Origin: Chionis minor
Lineage: Eukaryota; Chordata; Aves; Charadriiformes; Chionididae
DNA length: 64,000 nucleotides
Direction of reading: 5' to 3'
Assembly: GCA_013398295.1 (NCBI GenBank)
Contig: VZSF01017903.1
Location: 318,062 to 382,061, forward strand
Position 1 is the stretch's first letter, and the number at the start of each line of letters is the position of its first letter. Of the stretch, positions 26,195-38,250 are shown piece by piece. Below the pieces are notes generated by a model. The model had not been told where the DNA came from. It did no database searches and saw nothing but the letters and a program-made list of their open reading frames with translations. Made by a program: the position numbers and the translations under genes.

Positions 26195-26470
26195 TTAAGG
26201 AAATTGTAATTGTTTGACCTCTCGCATCAGGGAGTCTAGGTATTTTTTCTTCTGTTTCACAGGAGTACATCTATATGAGAATAATGGCTTCCCTGGAGGC
26301 TCCATTTCTTGTAAAATACCATCTAATGAATTAAAATATATCTCCTCTTGTTGGTGCTTCTGCACGCTGTGACCTGCCTTGGCTTTGAGTTTGGGGTGGC
26401 TCCTATTGAATAGTCTGAAGGCTCTCAGCACACTTCCTCCTGGTGAATTGTTCTTCCTGAAGGTTGTCCA
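26195..26470 (-). other. unassigned open frame inside the candidate gene's first intron
   Basis: A minus-strand frame runs from just after a stop near 26478 to TAA at 26195. The peptide looks protein-like (FRLFNRSHPKLKAKAG and later KPLFSYRCTPVKQKKKYLDS). A CAG|G at about 26460 would enter it in phase 2, matching candidate exon 1, so it could be an alternative last exon. The acceptor lacks a pyrimidine tract, and no phase-2 donor lies inside the frame to join it to exon 2. No family was recognised. Confidence 0.15.
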
Positions 26471-27606
26471 TTGATTTCATCCTCTGGATTGGGTCGGTTG
26501 TCTTTCTTACACAGTTCACTAATTATTCCTCACTAAGCATTGCTAATGTGCCTTCCATAAACTTGCAGCATTTTGAGGTTTGATCCAGGAACCTTTCCAA
26601 ATTCAGCAAAAACAACTAAAGAAGTAGGAATTTTTTTTCTTCCTTTTCTTTGTGTCCTTTGTTATTGAAGAGGGCTGCAAATATTTAATACCATTTAAAG
26701 CTAGACAAAAAACCCTCTCTTTTGTCAATTTCTCCAAAACACCGGTTGATTATTGTTGGCAAGGATGTCACACTGAAAAGGACTAGCTGTTCTGCATGGT
26801 TTTGAGGCTAGACTACTGCTGGGATTGTCCCTAGTGGCTGGGTGGAGCTTGCTGGGTACCTGCCTGAGAGCTGCAGGGTCCTCACACGGCAGATGGACCC
26901 CTCTCGTGGGCAAAATAGATTGACACCAAAGAACAAAGCTCCTCTCCACCAGAGGGTGAAAAAAATAAAATACACTGACTATCCCTCAGGAAACAGCAAA
27001 CATTGGTCTTGAGACCTCTGTGCTCTGTATGTCTGATCAGAGGCAGATAAGGTTTTTCAGGGCATCTAATATACTGTGTTTTAAAGAATAGCTAGATATG
27101 CCCGAGTGGGGGGTAAGAATGCGCTCATTTTGAGGGCTTTTGCAGAGAAATTTTTGTCCTGAAGTCAGCACTTCGAGATGGAGGCTGAGATGACTTGCCA
27201 CCAGAATAAGAATATTTTCCTCTTAAAAAGAAAAGGTGAGCAAACATCAGCCTCCCTGATCTGTTTAGATCTCAGCGATCACAAGGATGAGTTCAACTGA
27301 ATCCATGATCTCTTGCTTGGTCCATATTTCCCCAACAGGCCACACAAGTGGCCTTACGCACACCCACAGCAGCTGGTAAAACAGCTCCTCCTGTGCGGTG
27401 GGAAGAAGTTGGCAGCAGAGGACTGTCGGGATGGTTTTGCCGGGAGTTTGTGGCAGAGGTGACTTTGTCAAGGCCACAGAAGGGTTGTGGCCAGACCCGA
27501 TCAGAAGTCAGGACCTGCTCCATCACATTTTAGGTATTAGAAGCTCTGGCTTATGTAGCATATGTACCTGGAGTTTTAATATGGAAACAAATATGAGGAT
27601 TTTTAC

Positions 27607-27617
27607 CTTTCTCCCAT
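27607..27617 (-). CDS. candidate unnamed gene, exon 1 coding part (M-G-E-R)
   Basis: On the minus strand an ATG at 27617 with G at -3 and G at +4 (strong Kozak) opens a frame M-G-E-(AG). It is cut by a good splice donor, AAAG|GTAAAA, with the intron starting at 27606. The exon would extend upstream into the CpG-rich block up to about 27.9 kb. The same frame is open further up to another ATG at 27794, so a longer N-terminus is possible (211 instead of 152 residues). The exon ends with two bases of a codon, matching the G that begins the next candidate exon at 25718. I do not recognise the protein. The case rests on splice signals, phase and the CpG island, not on homology. Confidence 0.3.
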
Positions 27618-27644
27618 CCCCGTTGCTTTAAAAGGAGAGGAACT

Positions 27645-27912
27645 TTCCAGCGTGCCCCAAGTAAGAAAGCGGTGGGAAGCAGAGGGCTGACCTCTCCTTC
27701 CCGGGCCGGCAGAGGAGACTCTGCACAGACGTAGGTGCCCGTGGGAGCAGGGGAGGAGGCAGGAGCCGGTCGGTACGGCGCTGCAAGACCGCATCAGTGT
27801 GCGAGCGGCGGCAGCAGCAAAAGCTGTTCCTGGGGCGGGCAGGCAGCTGCGGGGCAGGCAGCGGCGGCCAGCTTGCCGGCAGCACGGTTCTGGCAGCGGG
27901 AAGAATCGAGCC
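27645..27912. promoter_or_regulatory. small CpG island, candidate promoter (possibly bidirectional)
   Basis: About 270 bases with clearly raised G+C and roughly twenty CpG dinucleotides stand out from a CpG-poor neighbourhood. Just beside it on the + strand is a TATA-like TTTAAAAGG (about 27628). On the minus strand it overlaps the first exon of the candidate gene ending at 27607. It lies about 20 kb upstream of the GLI2 first coding exon and could also serve a GLI2 5' exon; no GLI2 leader exon could be proven here. Confidence 0.4.
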
Positions 27913-29373
27913 CTTTGTATTTAACCATCCAGACCTAACATACTGACATGGTCGTCATCGGATACAGTTGACACATGTTTAAATGGTGTATCTCGCTGCT
28001 TTGAACAAGTGGGAATGTGTTCTTGGACTGCTTCGCTCGCCGCATTTCTACGGAGTTTCCCACTGTCCATTTTCCATAGTTACTTACAGCAATTAACTGG
28101 AATCCAGGGCTGCGGCGGCTGCATGCATAGTCTCTCAAACCACACCTGTGGCTTTTTTGTGTCACATATAATTCATTACTGAGTGACGCTTCCTGCCTTG
28201 TCATCTTTAGTCCTAGAGGAATGAATGGTGTAGCTAAATCAGCTTAGCGCCGAACTAAAGTGGCGGTTCGTGTTTAGCTGTGGTTCTTGCACAAGTCGTG
28301 CAGAAACTTATTTGCGTTGGTACGGCTGGGTGTTCACTGGAGGCTCCAGCTCTTTTGATATCGGATCCACTCACAGCTTGCATGTCCTGCCTCGGCTTTA
28401 TTTTCCCTTCCAGAGGCATAGATACTGCATGAATCACTGTGTCTCTGCAGAGGCTCTAACGGGTGAAGGTATTTGGGCTGAAACCTCACCAGGCTGTAAT
28501 TAATCTGTAGACGAAAGGAAATGGTTTTGTGACAGCTAAATGAAGACCAAATAATGCGATGTGATGAAAGGTATGCTCAGCAGTCTGATTTGGGATCTGA
28601 AGTTTATACGCGTCTCGCTTTACTCTGAGCTGAAAAACGTTTGGAACAAGAGTTGCCTCAAGTCCTGGTTAGTAGCAGACAAAAGTAGACAGAGGAAAAA
28701 CCTGCACGTAATTATATATTAATAGGCAGAAAACTGAACAGAGATTTAAAAAAAAACTACACCCTGTTATTTAATGTATTTGAAAACAGGAAGCTTGCAT
28801 ATAGATTGTATATGAGTGCTGTACACAGAGAGGCACGTGCTTTATGCGTTAGATCTGTGAGATCAGGGTACGTTCTAGTGAACAGGCTGTCTCTTCTTCG
28901 TGCTTTAGTTATGCTGAGACAGAAAACATCTGATAACCTTTAAAAAAATATTGCTGACTCTTGTAAATCAGGCTGGGTTTTTTTTCCAGATTTGGATTGT
29001 TTTGCAGAAGGAAAGAAGTTGCTGATCATCTTGTTTGAAAGTTAAACATTTCTCCAGTGAAAGGTGTTGGGGATTTTGTTTTGTTTTATTTTTAAAGAAG
29101 GAAGTAATATTTTGAATTCATGTTTCAGCTTGTTCATCATCAGTTGTACCTTTGATGCAGGTTCTCTCACATTACTTTGTGTGTAGCTGAGATTGTATTT
29201 AGCAAAAGACATGGGAGTAAGCCTGGAAGCTTCCCTGTAGTTTGGTGACAATGGCCTTTGGAATAGGCACTCTGAAATAGGTTGACACTGAATGTTTCAA
29301 GCATCAGCCGCAGTGGGTCCTTAGCTAACTGGATGATCTTCCAGAGTATCGAGATATCTCAACTTCCCTTGTG

Positions 29374-29650
29374 TAGAATCACAGAATCCTAGAAAATTCA
29401 CGGGGCAGGCAGAGACTGCAGGGAGCTCTAGTCCAGCCTCCAGCCCCAGTGGGGACTGTCATCGAGACCAGCTCAAGTTGGCCATGGCTTGTCTAACAGA
29501 GTCTTGGAAACCTCCAAGGACGGAGGTGCTGCAGCCTCTCAGGATAGCGTGTTCCAGCATTGCACGGTTTTCCTAGGGAGAAAGCTTTCCTGAATGTCCA
29601 GCCTGAACTTCCCAAGCTGTAATCTGAGGCCCATGCCCTCTGTTTACCCA
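29374..29650 (-). mobile_element. CR1 LINE 3' fragment, antisense
   Basis: Read on the minus strand this ends in GGATTCTGTGATTCT, the ATTCTGTG octamer repeat typical of CR1 3' ends. On the + strand it shows the familiar order AGAATCACAGAATC, GAGCTCTAGTCCAGCCTCC, AACCTCCAAGGA-like text, GCGTGTTCCAGCATTG and AATCTGAGGCCCATGCCCTC. It is about 280 bases, truncated at the 5' side as most CR1 copies are. Confidence 0.85.
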
Positions 29651-29929
29651 AGCCAGGAAAGGTTCAGCTCCATCAATTATAACTGCAGACTCTGATATTA
29701 AATCATGCGTGCATGCCTATTTTCATTTCTAATCTAAGCCTTTGATAACCAAACAGCAGTTAGATTGTCTGTGTTTAAGCTAAAACAGGTTTTGTTGGTT
29801 TGTTCTTTTTTTTTTTTTTAAATGAAATCTCTTTATTTCATTGTAGCTATATCATACCTATACCTTAGTAGTGTTATAAGACCATGACAGTACTGTTGTT
29901 ATTACTACCATTGCTATTATTGTCACCAT

Positions 29930-30050
29930 CTCTGTACTTAATATGAACATACCATTTCAGGTTGTTATCCCTATTTTTGACAGCAGAAAGCAACATTTTT
30001 TTATGACTGGGCAGAGTCACACAGTGGTAGGAGAATGAGTGGATTCTGTT
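29930..30050 (-). mobile_element. possible MIR-like remnant, antisense
   Basis: GTTATCCCTATTTTTGACAG, then ACTGGGCAGAGTCACACAGT and GGTAGGAGAATGAGTGGATTC resemble the antisense MIR core in the right order, with many changes. Confidence 0.3.
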
Positions 30051-31279
30051 ATGGCTTTAGCATCATCAACAAAATGATCAAGTATTGTAAATTTACATTA
30101 TAATTATGATATCAGTCAGAAACAGTATAACTTGATTTTCAAGTTGACAGAGAATGTGCCCTGGGAATTTGGGGAGAATATATTTGTCTCATTTGGAAGC
30201 TGAGTAAGTCCTAACAGAAGTATTTCAAGAATATATATGTAGTTCGATGATGTTGTATTCGACAAGTATTTTCTAATTAGCCCAAGTTTTAAGGCCAGAA
30301 CATTTCATTTTTGGTTCCTGTTTTATTTACTTGTCATAAATGAACTCAGGATTGTGCACCTTTTTTTTTAAATACAATTTGCACGCTGCACACCTACAGC
30401 AATACTTTTTTTTTTCTTTTTGTCTGAGAAATTGAAATTTTGTCTGAGATGTGAATTATTCATTCAAGTAAGCAGGTTGCAGATAACTTGAATCTTGAGA
30501 AATGAATGATGGAGGAAAAGCTTTGTTTTCAGGACTTTGGTTAAGACACAGGTAAGTATCTTCAGAAGAGTGTAATGAATTGGCTGCTTGACTTCTTAAG
30601 GATGCTCTGCACCTTGTACAGTGGGCTGGGTACCTAACTCCTCCTGGGTGTATAATTTCCTTAAAGCCATGTCATGAACATCCAAAATCCTCCACGTGTG
30701 AATGCTGGTGGTACCTAAGTCACACTGCGGCTCTGTTAGAGAAGATATCCAAAGTCACCCGGGACCCCAGCTGCTTCTCAGAAGTCACTGGGAGGGGGTT
30801 ATTCTTCTTCACAACAAATCTTTGTACCTCTAGTCATTTAGAGCTTCAGAAGGACTTTGTCTTCAAGATAAGATCATTCTAGTTCTTCCTTAATGAAGGA
30901 CCCTCTTGGTCCTGCTCAGGCTTTTAGGGGTTCTCTGGGATAACTTCAAGGAAGCGGTGAGAGCAAAGGGCCCAGTATTGGGGAGAATGAAGCTGTCAGT
31001 CCTATTGCAGTGGGTATGTGAGCACATCTACTGTGTCACGAAGCAATAACTCTTCCAACAGTGGCTGGTTTTGCTTCTGTTCGCGCTGGTGTCTGATACC
31101 AGTCAGCTGCTCTGTGAACAAACAGCACCCACTGGAGCTGAGCACCCTGACGGTGTAGCAGCACGGCTCTGTGAATTTGCATTCTTACCTTCCTGCCTCT
31201 CTCCTCTCCTCCCCTTCCCCCCATTTCTATGGAGCTTTCTCTTGTAGATGACAATATAGGATCAGGCTGGTTTTCATTT

Positions 31280-31560
31280 CCATCGCTTTTCCCTGCTGTG
31301 ACTGAATCTGTTGCAATTAAATTTTAATTGAGATGCGCACTGCTTAAATAGACACAAGACAGCTACAGCTATTGCTAATTAATTTTCTTCCAAAATGACA
31401 ACATTTAATAATTATATTCCATGTCACTTTCATTATTTATACAAGTTTAACTCTGGGAATTTTTTTAAAGACACGTCAGCTGTGAAAGTGCGTTATGGTG
31501 TTAATCTCCTGTAAGGCAATTGTGATTAACTTGAGAAGTGAAAGTGTGTTTATGGTGCAT
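31280..31560. promoter_or_regulatory. AT-rich candidate conserved non-coding element
   Basis: A dense group of homeodomain-type cores (CAATTAAATTTTAATTGAG and GCTAATTAATTTTC), a CAGCTG E-box (31479) and the near-repeated phrases GTGAAAGTGCGTTATGGTG and AGTGAAAGTGTGTTTATGGT about 60 bases apart. It is free of transposon sequence. Regulatory function is inferred. Confidence 0.25.
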
Positions 31561-31659
31561 CTAGTACAACAGCAAGTAGCTCTGCAAGTTGCAAGGAAGA
31601 TCGAGATGTTTCTATGAAAATGTAATAGTCTTTCTGGTTACAGTGTTCAAATCCAGAGA

Positions 31660-31770
31660 AGCTCTAATAATAATAATTTGTGCTTCTGTATCATGTTTGA
31701 TCTAAGGATCTCTAAGCACTTTCTGCCTACAAATGAACAAGCTCACGCCTTATGACAGAGATTCCTCCGC
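31660..31770 (-). mobile_element. MIR/L2-like tail remnant, antisense
   Basis: TAATAATAATTTGTGCTTC followed by GATCTAAGGATCTCTAAGCA and CTACAAATGAACAAGC fits the antisense of the L2/MIR tail (the AAGCACTTTACAAA part). Only the tail is recognisable. Confidence 0.45.
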
Positions 31771-34700
31771 AGTTCCACACTTCACCTTGCACAGCACAAA
31801 GAGATCATCTGCTGCCCCAGCTTGCAAAATTTCTTGCCCTCTGCTACCTTGCTCTAATACCAGGCAAGGAAAATGACCTTTTTGTATCTTAGTCTGAAGA
31901 ATCCATCATGGGTTGCTGTCAGACAGGGTGTTGGATGAGCAGGACCATTTGTCTGTGGCGGCATGACAGTCCTTAGGCAGCGCTGTGACAATTTGGGGAG
32001 TTTGTCGGTGCGAGAATACATAATTGCTGTATCATGGCATGACTTGGTGTTTGCGGAGAGGCGCATCGTCAATCTCCAAACTTCAAACGGTCACCAAACA
32101 GGTAGAAACTTCTCGGGACGGCTGTGACCAGAATTTTCCCAGCTTCTCCTGTGGGAGTGCACAACAGTGACGCTCCCTCTGCAGAACAAAGGAGCCAGCC
32201 ATGGAAGGTGAGATGCATCAGCCTTGGGGATTTACTGGCAGATCAGGCAGCTTTGGGAAGGACTGGAGAATCAGAGGGCATGTTTTTTTCTCAGTGAGGG
32301 TCCTGTCTAAGGTGAAAGTAAAAGCTAGAAGGTACAGTGGAGGGATTTTGTGGGTCAGAGAAATAAATGTGGGAGGGAGGGATGGGTAAGACTTTTTGAT
32401 CCCTCAGAGGACCCAAGACCAATAAAAGTCAAAACTAGATGAGAAAAGTGACTGCAAGTACCTGGTTGTGCATATTTTCCCTGCTAGCACAGAGTAACTC
32501 TTTAGAAACCTCCACACCTTTCTAGTTGTCACTATCATGTATCAGTGCAAAGTTAAGCTGCTCTGGGAACAGAGCTCTGGAAAAGTGTGGGTTTGCATTT
32601 ATTAAGGATGTTGGGGATTAGTGCTGATATTGCAGAGCAGAATTAGTCGGATGGTGAAACCCCCTTCCAAGAAGGCACAACAGAGAAATTTTCCAAGGAT
32701 GGCAGGAAAAGCAATTGCGCTGTGTGCTGCTGTGATCAGCAGGAGGTTAAGATGTTGTGGATCTAGAAGACAGATCAACAGGGCAATCAGAGTGTCTCAG
32801 CCAAAGGAAATTTGATTAAATGTGCTAAATGGGCCTATAGTGAAACTCTTGTGTTGGATATATGGGACTATCATATACTATTCACCTTACATAAATTTCA
32901 GTGTCTTCTTGAAGCGAGCCATTTTGGTTCTTTTTATAGGGAATATATAGCAAAAAAATACCTCCAGAGTCATTTAGCTCTGTGTTAAGATAGATTTGAA
33001 TGAAAGGCTGTCTGACTAGTCATCTGTCTATCCTCTTGTACTGTCACGGAAGCAAAATTCCATTAAAAAACCCCCTTTTCATTGCTACTTCATTTTATTT
33101 TCCCCTCAACTTTAACAGTAGCAAAACAGGCTGCGCAATAATTAGTTTTATTTTGGTGTCTATTTGGTTTCTTGTGCACTGTTGCACAGTGGCAGGGTTA
33201 AGTACTTCAGGAAACTGGTTTTTTAGAAGTAATAGAAACTTTTTGCGCATTTGTTTTATCGCTTCTCTCAGTAGGTTGTAGCTTATTCTGCTCTCCTCCT
33301 AAGAAGGTACTACAGTTAATAATATACAGATTTTTGCACTTAATGGTGCCACAGTCATGATTCTTGGCAAAGACACAGTGTCTTGGTAGCACAGTGAGGT
33401 GGGACAATGGTGCGTGCAGTCCCATTTCTCCCCAGTGGGCCTGTCCTGGGAGCTGAGGGCTGCTCCATTTCACCTTAGGAGACAGGAATCATTTATTCCT
33501 CTAACAAATAGACCTCTTCCTCTTGTGTGTTTTCCCTGAAGTTATTTACACATGCTGTTGTTTGCTTTGAGGTCTCGCACGCACTGTAATTTGCATATGG
33601 TGCTGGAGTTACTGACGGTTTGTTCCTTTGATTGCTGATTCTCACGGTCCTGAAATATGCCTTTAGCTGCCAGTGCGGTTGTGTAGCTGTAGAGGCTGTA
33701 ACCCGAAAGGCCACAGGTCTGGTAAAAGCTGGAAGAGCTTTCTTCAAGACGCACGGTATGAGCAGTCATGTCTAGCCAGGTGGCTTTGGGTCTGTTTTGT
33801 ATCATTGCACTGGCCAGCAAAAGGGAAGGGTTAAACGGTAATGAACGTTCACAGCTACCAATCCTCTGCTCTAAACATCTCAGCAGGGTGCAGCGATGAA
33901 CAGCCAGCCCTGCCCATGCCTCAGGTTTGTTTCTCTGAAGGCATTTGCCTGGATATATTCACGTAAACGAAGGCTGATCTTCACTGACAGGAGCGCTAAG
34001 GAAAGACATCTAATGTTTTCTAACATGCTGCTAATGATTCAGGGATAGCCAACAGTTTTTGTTTTCAAAAGATACACTAACTGTTTTTCTAATAAACATT
34101 TTATAAGTCAACAATAAATCTGTGAAAATCTGAGTTTGCAGTGGAGATACTGGCTCCAAAATAGAAAGTGTGTTGAACGATCTTGCTTGTAACATGTGAA
34201 AGGCTGGGAAAAGCCCAAGGGTGCAAAGGGGTACCAAATGTTGGGTAGCTGTGGACATGGTTTAAAGGCAAGAAATTGTGTGGGCATCTATAGCTGGTCA
34301 CGTCCCCCTTCCCTGTGTCTTCAGCTCTGTCAAAGTTGGGCTTAAATGGATGACTGTAGAGATGGGAGGTAACATATGTTTAATTTCTTCAGTAGAGAAA
34401 GAGCTAACTTGCTTTTCTGTCAAGTGCGAGGTTATGACAGCAATTAGGCTGAATACTTGAAGAGATATTTCAGTATTTCTAGCGCATAATTTTGAATGTC
34501 GAGGTGTGCTGACACTGTGTTGTGCAGAGAGCAAGGGGATATAAGAAAAATGTTCTTTCTTTTAGTGAGGAGCAAGTGCGTTACGGGAAGTGAGTTATGC
34601 GAATGATTATTCCCTTACTTCAGAAAAAATACAGTGCAAAGACAGCTGAAGAAGCCTAGTATTTCTCCTAAAATCAGAACAATGGATCCTAACAGATATG

Positions 34701-34871
34701 TTTGCTGGTTCCCAATTTTTCCAAGGGAATCTGATTCTCATCTTGGAGACCTGTAATAAAACAGAGTGCACTCCAATCAATAGTTTCATTGGTGAAAACT
34801 AGTTATGAATGAGACTGGGAGTGGACGGAGATATCTGGTTTGTATGACCAAACTGACTCAAAGAACACATA

Positions 34872-34940
34872 TTTAGGCCCTGATTGGAGAAAGTACATAT
34901 GCATTTACTGAAGTCTCCCCGAAGCCAATGAGATTGAAAG
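34872..34940. repeat. possible amniote dispersed palindromic repeat fragment
   Basis: TTAGGCCCTGATTGGAGAAA, then GCATTTACTGAAGTC and GAAGCCAATGAGATT recall a dispersed element common in reptile and bird genomes (GGCCCTGATCC, AAGCACTTAAGCA, GAAGTCAATGGGA). The copy is short and diverged. Confidence 0.25.
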
Positions 34941-35199
34941 CATAGTGTGGTACGCTTTGAAGGGCTTTGAAAGAGGAGACAATGGTTGAGGCAAAACAAA
35001 AGACCATGCCATCAAAGGATGTAAAGCAAAGTGACAGGAACAAAGTGACAAGCTAGGAAAATGCTCTTTGCTCCCACATTCTGAATGGCTGTGAAATCAG
35101 CTTTGTACTCATTAGGGCCAATGTAAAGGAACTTGCTGTAAATGAAAATGAATGGCTTAGAGGCTGGTGTTTTGAGTTCAGATGTGTAGGTGAGTGGCA

Positions 35200-35790
35200 G
35201 GAAGCTCAAGGAAGGGCCAAACTCTGAGACATTGTGCAGAATGAAGAAGCGAGAGTCAGAGGTGGCTTAGAGACAAAAATCTTACAGTGAGGTTGGAGGA
35301 ACCTGAGGACCACCCCAGGTTTCAGACTTGAGTAACAAACAAGGTGCTCTCCACCTTTACAGCATTTGGTATCTTTTGCCACCTTCTAATCATGGCCAGA
35401 CTGCTGTGAAGAGGGTATTTGAGAGGCAGACTGAGGTTTCTATGTGGTTGGAGGGAATCGGGTCTGAACTAGGTCGATCTGTGAGTAAAACGTAGGAAAG
35501 ATTTAGTGGAGAGAAATCCCAGAGGCATCTGGGTACAGAAGACTGGATAGAGCTTAGCTGTGAACGAGGAGGAAGATGGAATGAGAATTACAGGCACAAG
35601 TGGGATTTTGTTTTTAGAGAGGCAGACTGAGTGTGTGAGGAAAAAGAGCAGAAAAAAAGAGAGGGCAAGGAGAGCAAGAAAAGTGCGTGTGAAGATGGTT
35701 GTGGAGGAGAGAGGTGGTTAGAGGAGAAGAGCAGGTGAAACTTTAGGAGCAGGGCAGGAAGTGTAGATGGGAGGTAAAAGATTTATCTTG
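35200..35790 (+). other. purine-rich (A+G) stretch
   Basis: Over about 590 bases the + strand is strongly enriched in A and G, most intensely at 35630-35770 (AGAGAGGGCAAGGAGAGCAA and similar). A 15-base direct repeat, GAGAGGCAGACTGAG, occurs at 35421 and 35617. No gene or known repeat was recognised. Confidence 0.6.
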
Positions 35791-37019
35791 TTTTGACTGT
35801 TTTCTGTAGGAAGAACTCAACAAGCTTGCATGCAGGAAAAAAAGATACAAGATAAAATATAATTATCATATACATTAATATACAAAAGAAATAATATACA
35901 ATAAGTACAAGGTAAATGAGTAATAACTATTACTAGTAGTACTAAAATATATACTATAGCTGTATATATACATGTGTGTATGAAAGTGTTCTGTTCTGAA
36001 GAATTTATATGAATCCTGTGCATTTTGTCTTAAATTAAATAGTATCAAGGAACAAAAGCAAACAAGGATGAAGTATTTACCGGGTCTTCTCAGGCTAGCC
36101 TTAATGATTTGAGTCTCATGTAATGAAATAGCAAAACTCATCTTTTTTTGTGTGTGTTGCCTAGTGGCCACAGTAGTCACTATGCCCCAAAGTCCGGTAT
36201 AGCCTTGGGGAACCAACAAGACTAAATGCAGTTTCCAGTACCCAGCCCCTGTCCTGGTTACCACCAAACACAGTTCTTTTGCTTCACTTGCTTCAACTGC
36301 CCGGTTGCATGCATGCAACGTGGTTCTTAAACCATTCCTCTGAGCCATAGCAACCTGCCAACATTTGTTGAAAGTTTACTGCTAGCCTGGGTTTTGTTCC
36401 AGTAAGTTTTGTAGACGTGAGATGTGCTGGCATGACAGCCTGGCTTGTTTTGTACGTGAAAAGGATGCTGCAGAGCAGCAGAGGATCAGATCTCCTCATA
36501 TTTCCAGCCTTCTGTAGGCTGTGGAGACACCACTGCTGGGGTTGAGAAGGGAGGTTTTTCCCTTACCCTTAATAACAAGAGAATGAAATAAATTGCGATG
36601 TTACTTCTTTCCTTTTTGATGTTGGCAGCTACTTGCCAGACCAAGAAACCAAGTCAGTTCTTGTAGGCTACCAAGTAAAAATTGCATGATATTCTGTTGG
36701 TGAACGGTTTTATATCTGTCTCGGTCATCAAAATACTTGTAGCACTGTAGACATAACTGCATAGTAAAGGAATGTATACTCGGCAACATTGCCATTGGCA
36801 GGACATAAACACCTTAGAGTTTATCAGTGTTCTAGGAGATGTTTATTACTTGAGTCTTACTAACTCCTTATCACAAAAGAAAAAAATAGAGAAGTTGAAA
36901 GGTAAAGTTAGTTTTGCTTATCAGCAGAGACAGGCATGGTAAGACTCAGTCATTATAAATGCAGATGTTTTGATCGGTGAAGCTATGGCAAATTTATAAT
37001 ACACTGATATATAAGTGCA

Positions 37020-38250
37020 TAAGATCACAGAGGATCAAGGTGCTGACCTAGTCTGACTTTCTCTATAACACCATTAGAAGACTTTCTTGTACTCAAACCC
37101 ATCCACGTCCAGTGACGAGTCTTAGACTACAGTAGATCTTCTGGAGAAACATCTGAACAAAATGTCAGCTCTGCAGTGCTAGAGAGTCTGTCACCAGCCT
37201 AAATCCAGTGCTCTTCTCTATTGAGAACTGGCAACTTCATCTTTTTAATTGGTATTTAGTAACTGTAACAGGTTTAGCCATGGATTCATGTAATGTCCCT
37301 TACCTCTGGGTCAAAAAGCATCTGTTATCAAATGTTTCTTGATTATATGTGTTTTAATGTTACCGATCAAGTAATTCTGCAAGCGCCTCTCTTTGGAGGT
37401 CTTTTTATTTTTCTGATGGATAGCACTGGGGACTTCGCAATTTTTATTTTTCTGCTTGAATTGTAGACACCGGAGCTGGGCATAGTGTTCTATTAAGTCA
37501 ATCCAGGGTTAGACAGAGAGTCAGTATAACCTCCTAAATTCTGTGTAGACAAACACATTTTGCTTTAGTTGTTTGAATACCAGCAACCTCCATAGAGCTT
37601 GTCAGCCACTTGCCCACCATAAACTTCAAGTTGTCTCCAGTCAGCGTTTCTCAAAACAGAGTCTTTGTTTTAATCAATTGTTTTCCAGATGTCTGGCCTT
37701 GTACGTGGTTGCTTTAAAGGGTATAATCTTTGTATCTAGCCCATCTAGGGATAGAGACCAGGTCACTGGTGCAAAGCAATCATCTTTATTTACTGTGTCT
37801 GCAGTCATTTGTCACTGACAAACTTCATGACTCTGTATTTGTTTCCAGTCACTAATACGCAAAATGATTGTAACTCTCCAATCATATGAATGTTTCTACC
37901 AGATTCAGTAATACTGGTCAGGACTAATTTGTGTATTAAACGAGCTATTCCACTTCTTGTTTATTACTCAGTTTCGCAGCGTTACAGTCTACACAATTAA
38001 GGAATCTCTTCTGTTTGAGTCCCTTGGTACCTTGATTAATTTTAATCTTGACATCTTGATTTCTGGCTAAATGAGTGCTCATTTTCACCCTTGTCTTTTG
38101 TCATTAGCTTAATACCCTCCTGAATACTTTAGCCTGTCTCCTGAAAGACTTATTCCTTTCCACTGAAATGACAGCCAGTGATGCTGTATGGTCTCTTTTC
38201 TCTGTAGAAGTTGGACCTGCACTGTTGAAAGTAGAGGGGCTTTGCCTTTC
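37020..38250 (-). mobile_element. long ancient CR1 LINE remnant, antisense
   Basis: A very diverged but collinear match to the antisense of archosaur/turtle-type CR1 runs for over 1 kb. Landmarks on the + strand are CTGACCTAGTCTGAC (near 37042), TTATCAAATGTTTCTTG, GATCAAGTAA, CTTGAATTGTAGACACCGG (near 37457), CAGTATAACCTCC, GAGACCAGGTCACTGG (near 37754) and CACTGACAAACTTCATGAC. The 3' end is at the low-coordinate side. Many indels break every frame. The upper boundary is approximate. Confidence 0.6.

Larger units (their letters stand above)
27920..37019. other. non-coding DNA between the CpG island and the long CR1
   Basis: It holds the CR1 at 29.4 kb, MIR-like scraps, the AT-rich element at 31.3 kb and the purine-rich stretch. 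The rest shows nothing I can name. If GLI2 transcription begins at the CpG island, this is GLI2 first-intron sequence. Confidence 0.5.

Noticed and set aside
33542..33811. Minus-strand open frame preceded by a good pyrimidine tract and AG (about 33812)
   Set aside because: The acceptor is attractive, but no convincing donor in the right phase or partner exon was found, so it stays an isolated frame.
35308..35316. GLI-type sites (GACCACCC-like) here and near 9476, 42311, 59892 and 61246
   Set aside because: All are single-mismatch matches to GACCACCCA; several such 8-of-9 matches are expected by chance in 64 kb, so autoregulation is not supported.
35875..36348. 157-codon minus-strand frame
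   Set aside because: Its C-terminal half is Tyr/Ser/Ile-rich from AT-rich repeats (TATA/TACT text), typical of translated non-coding DNA.
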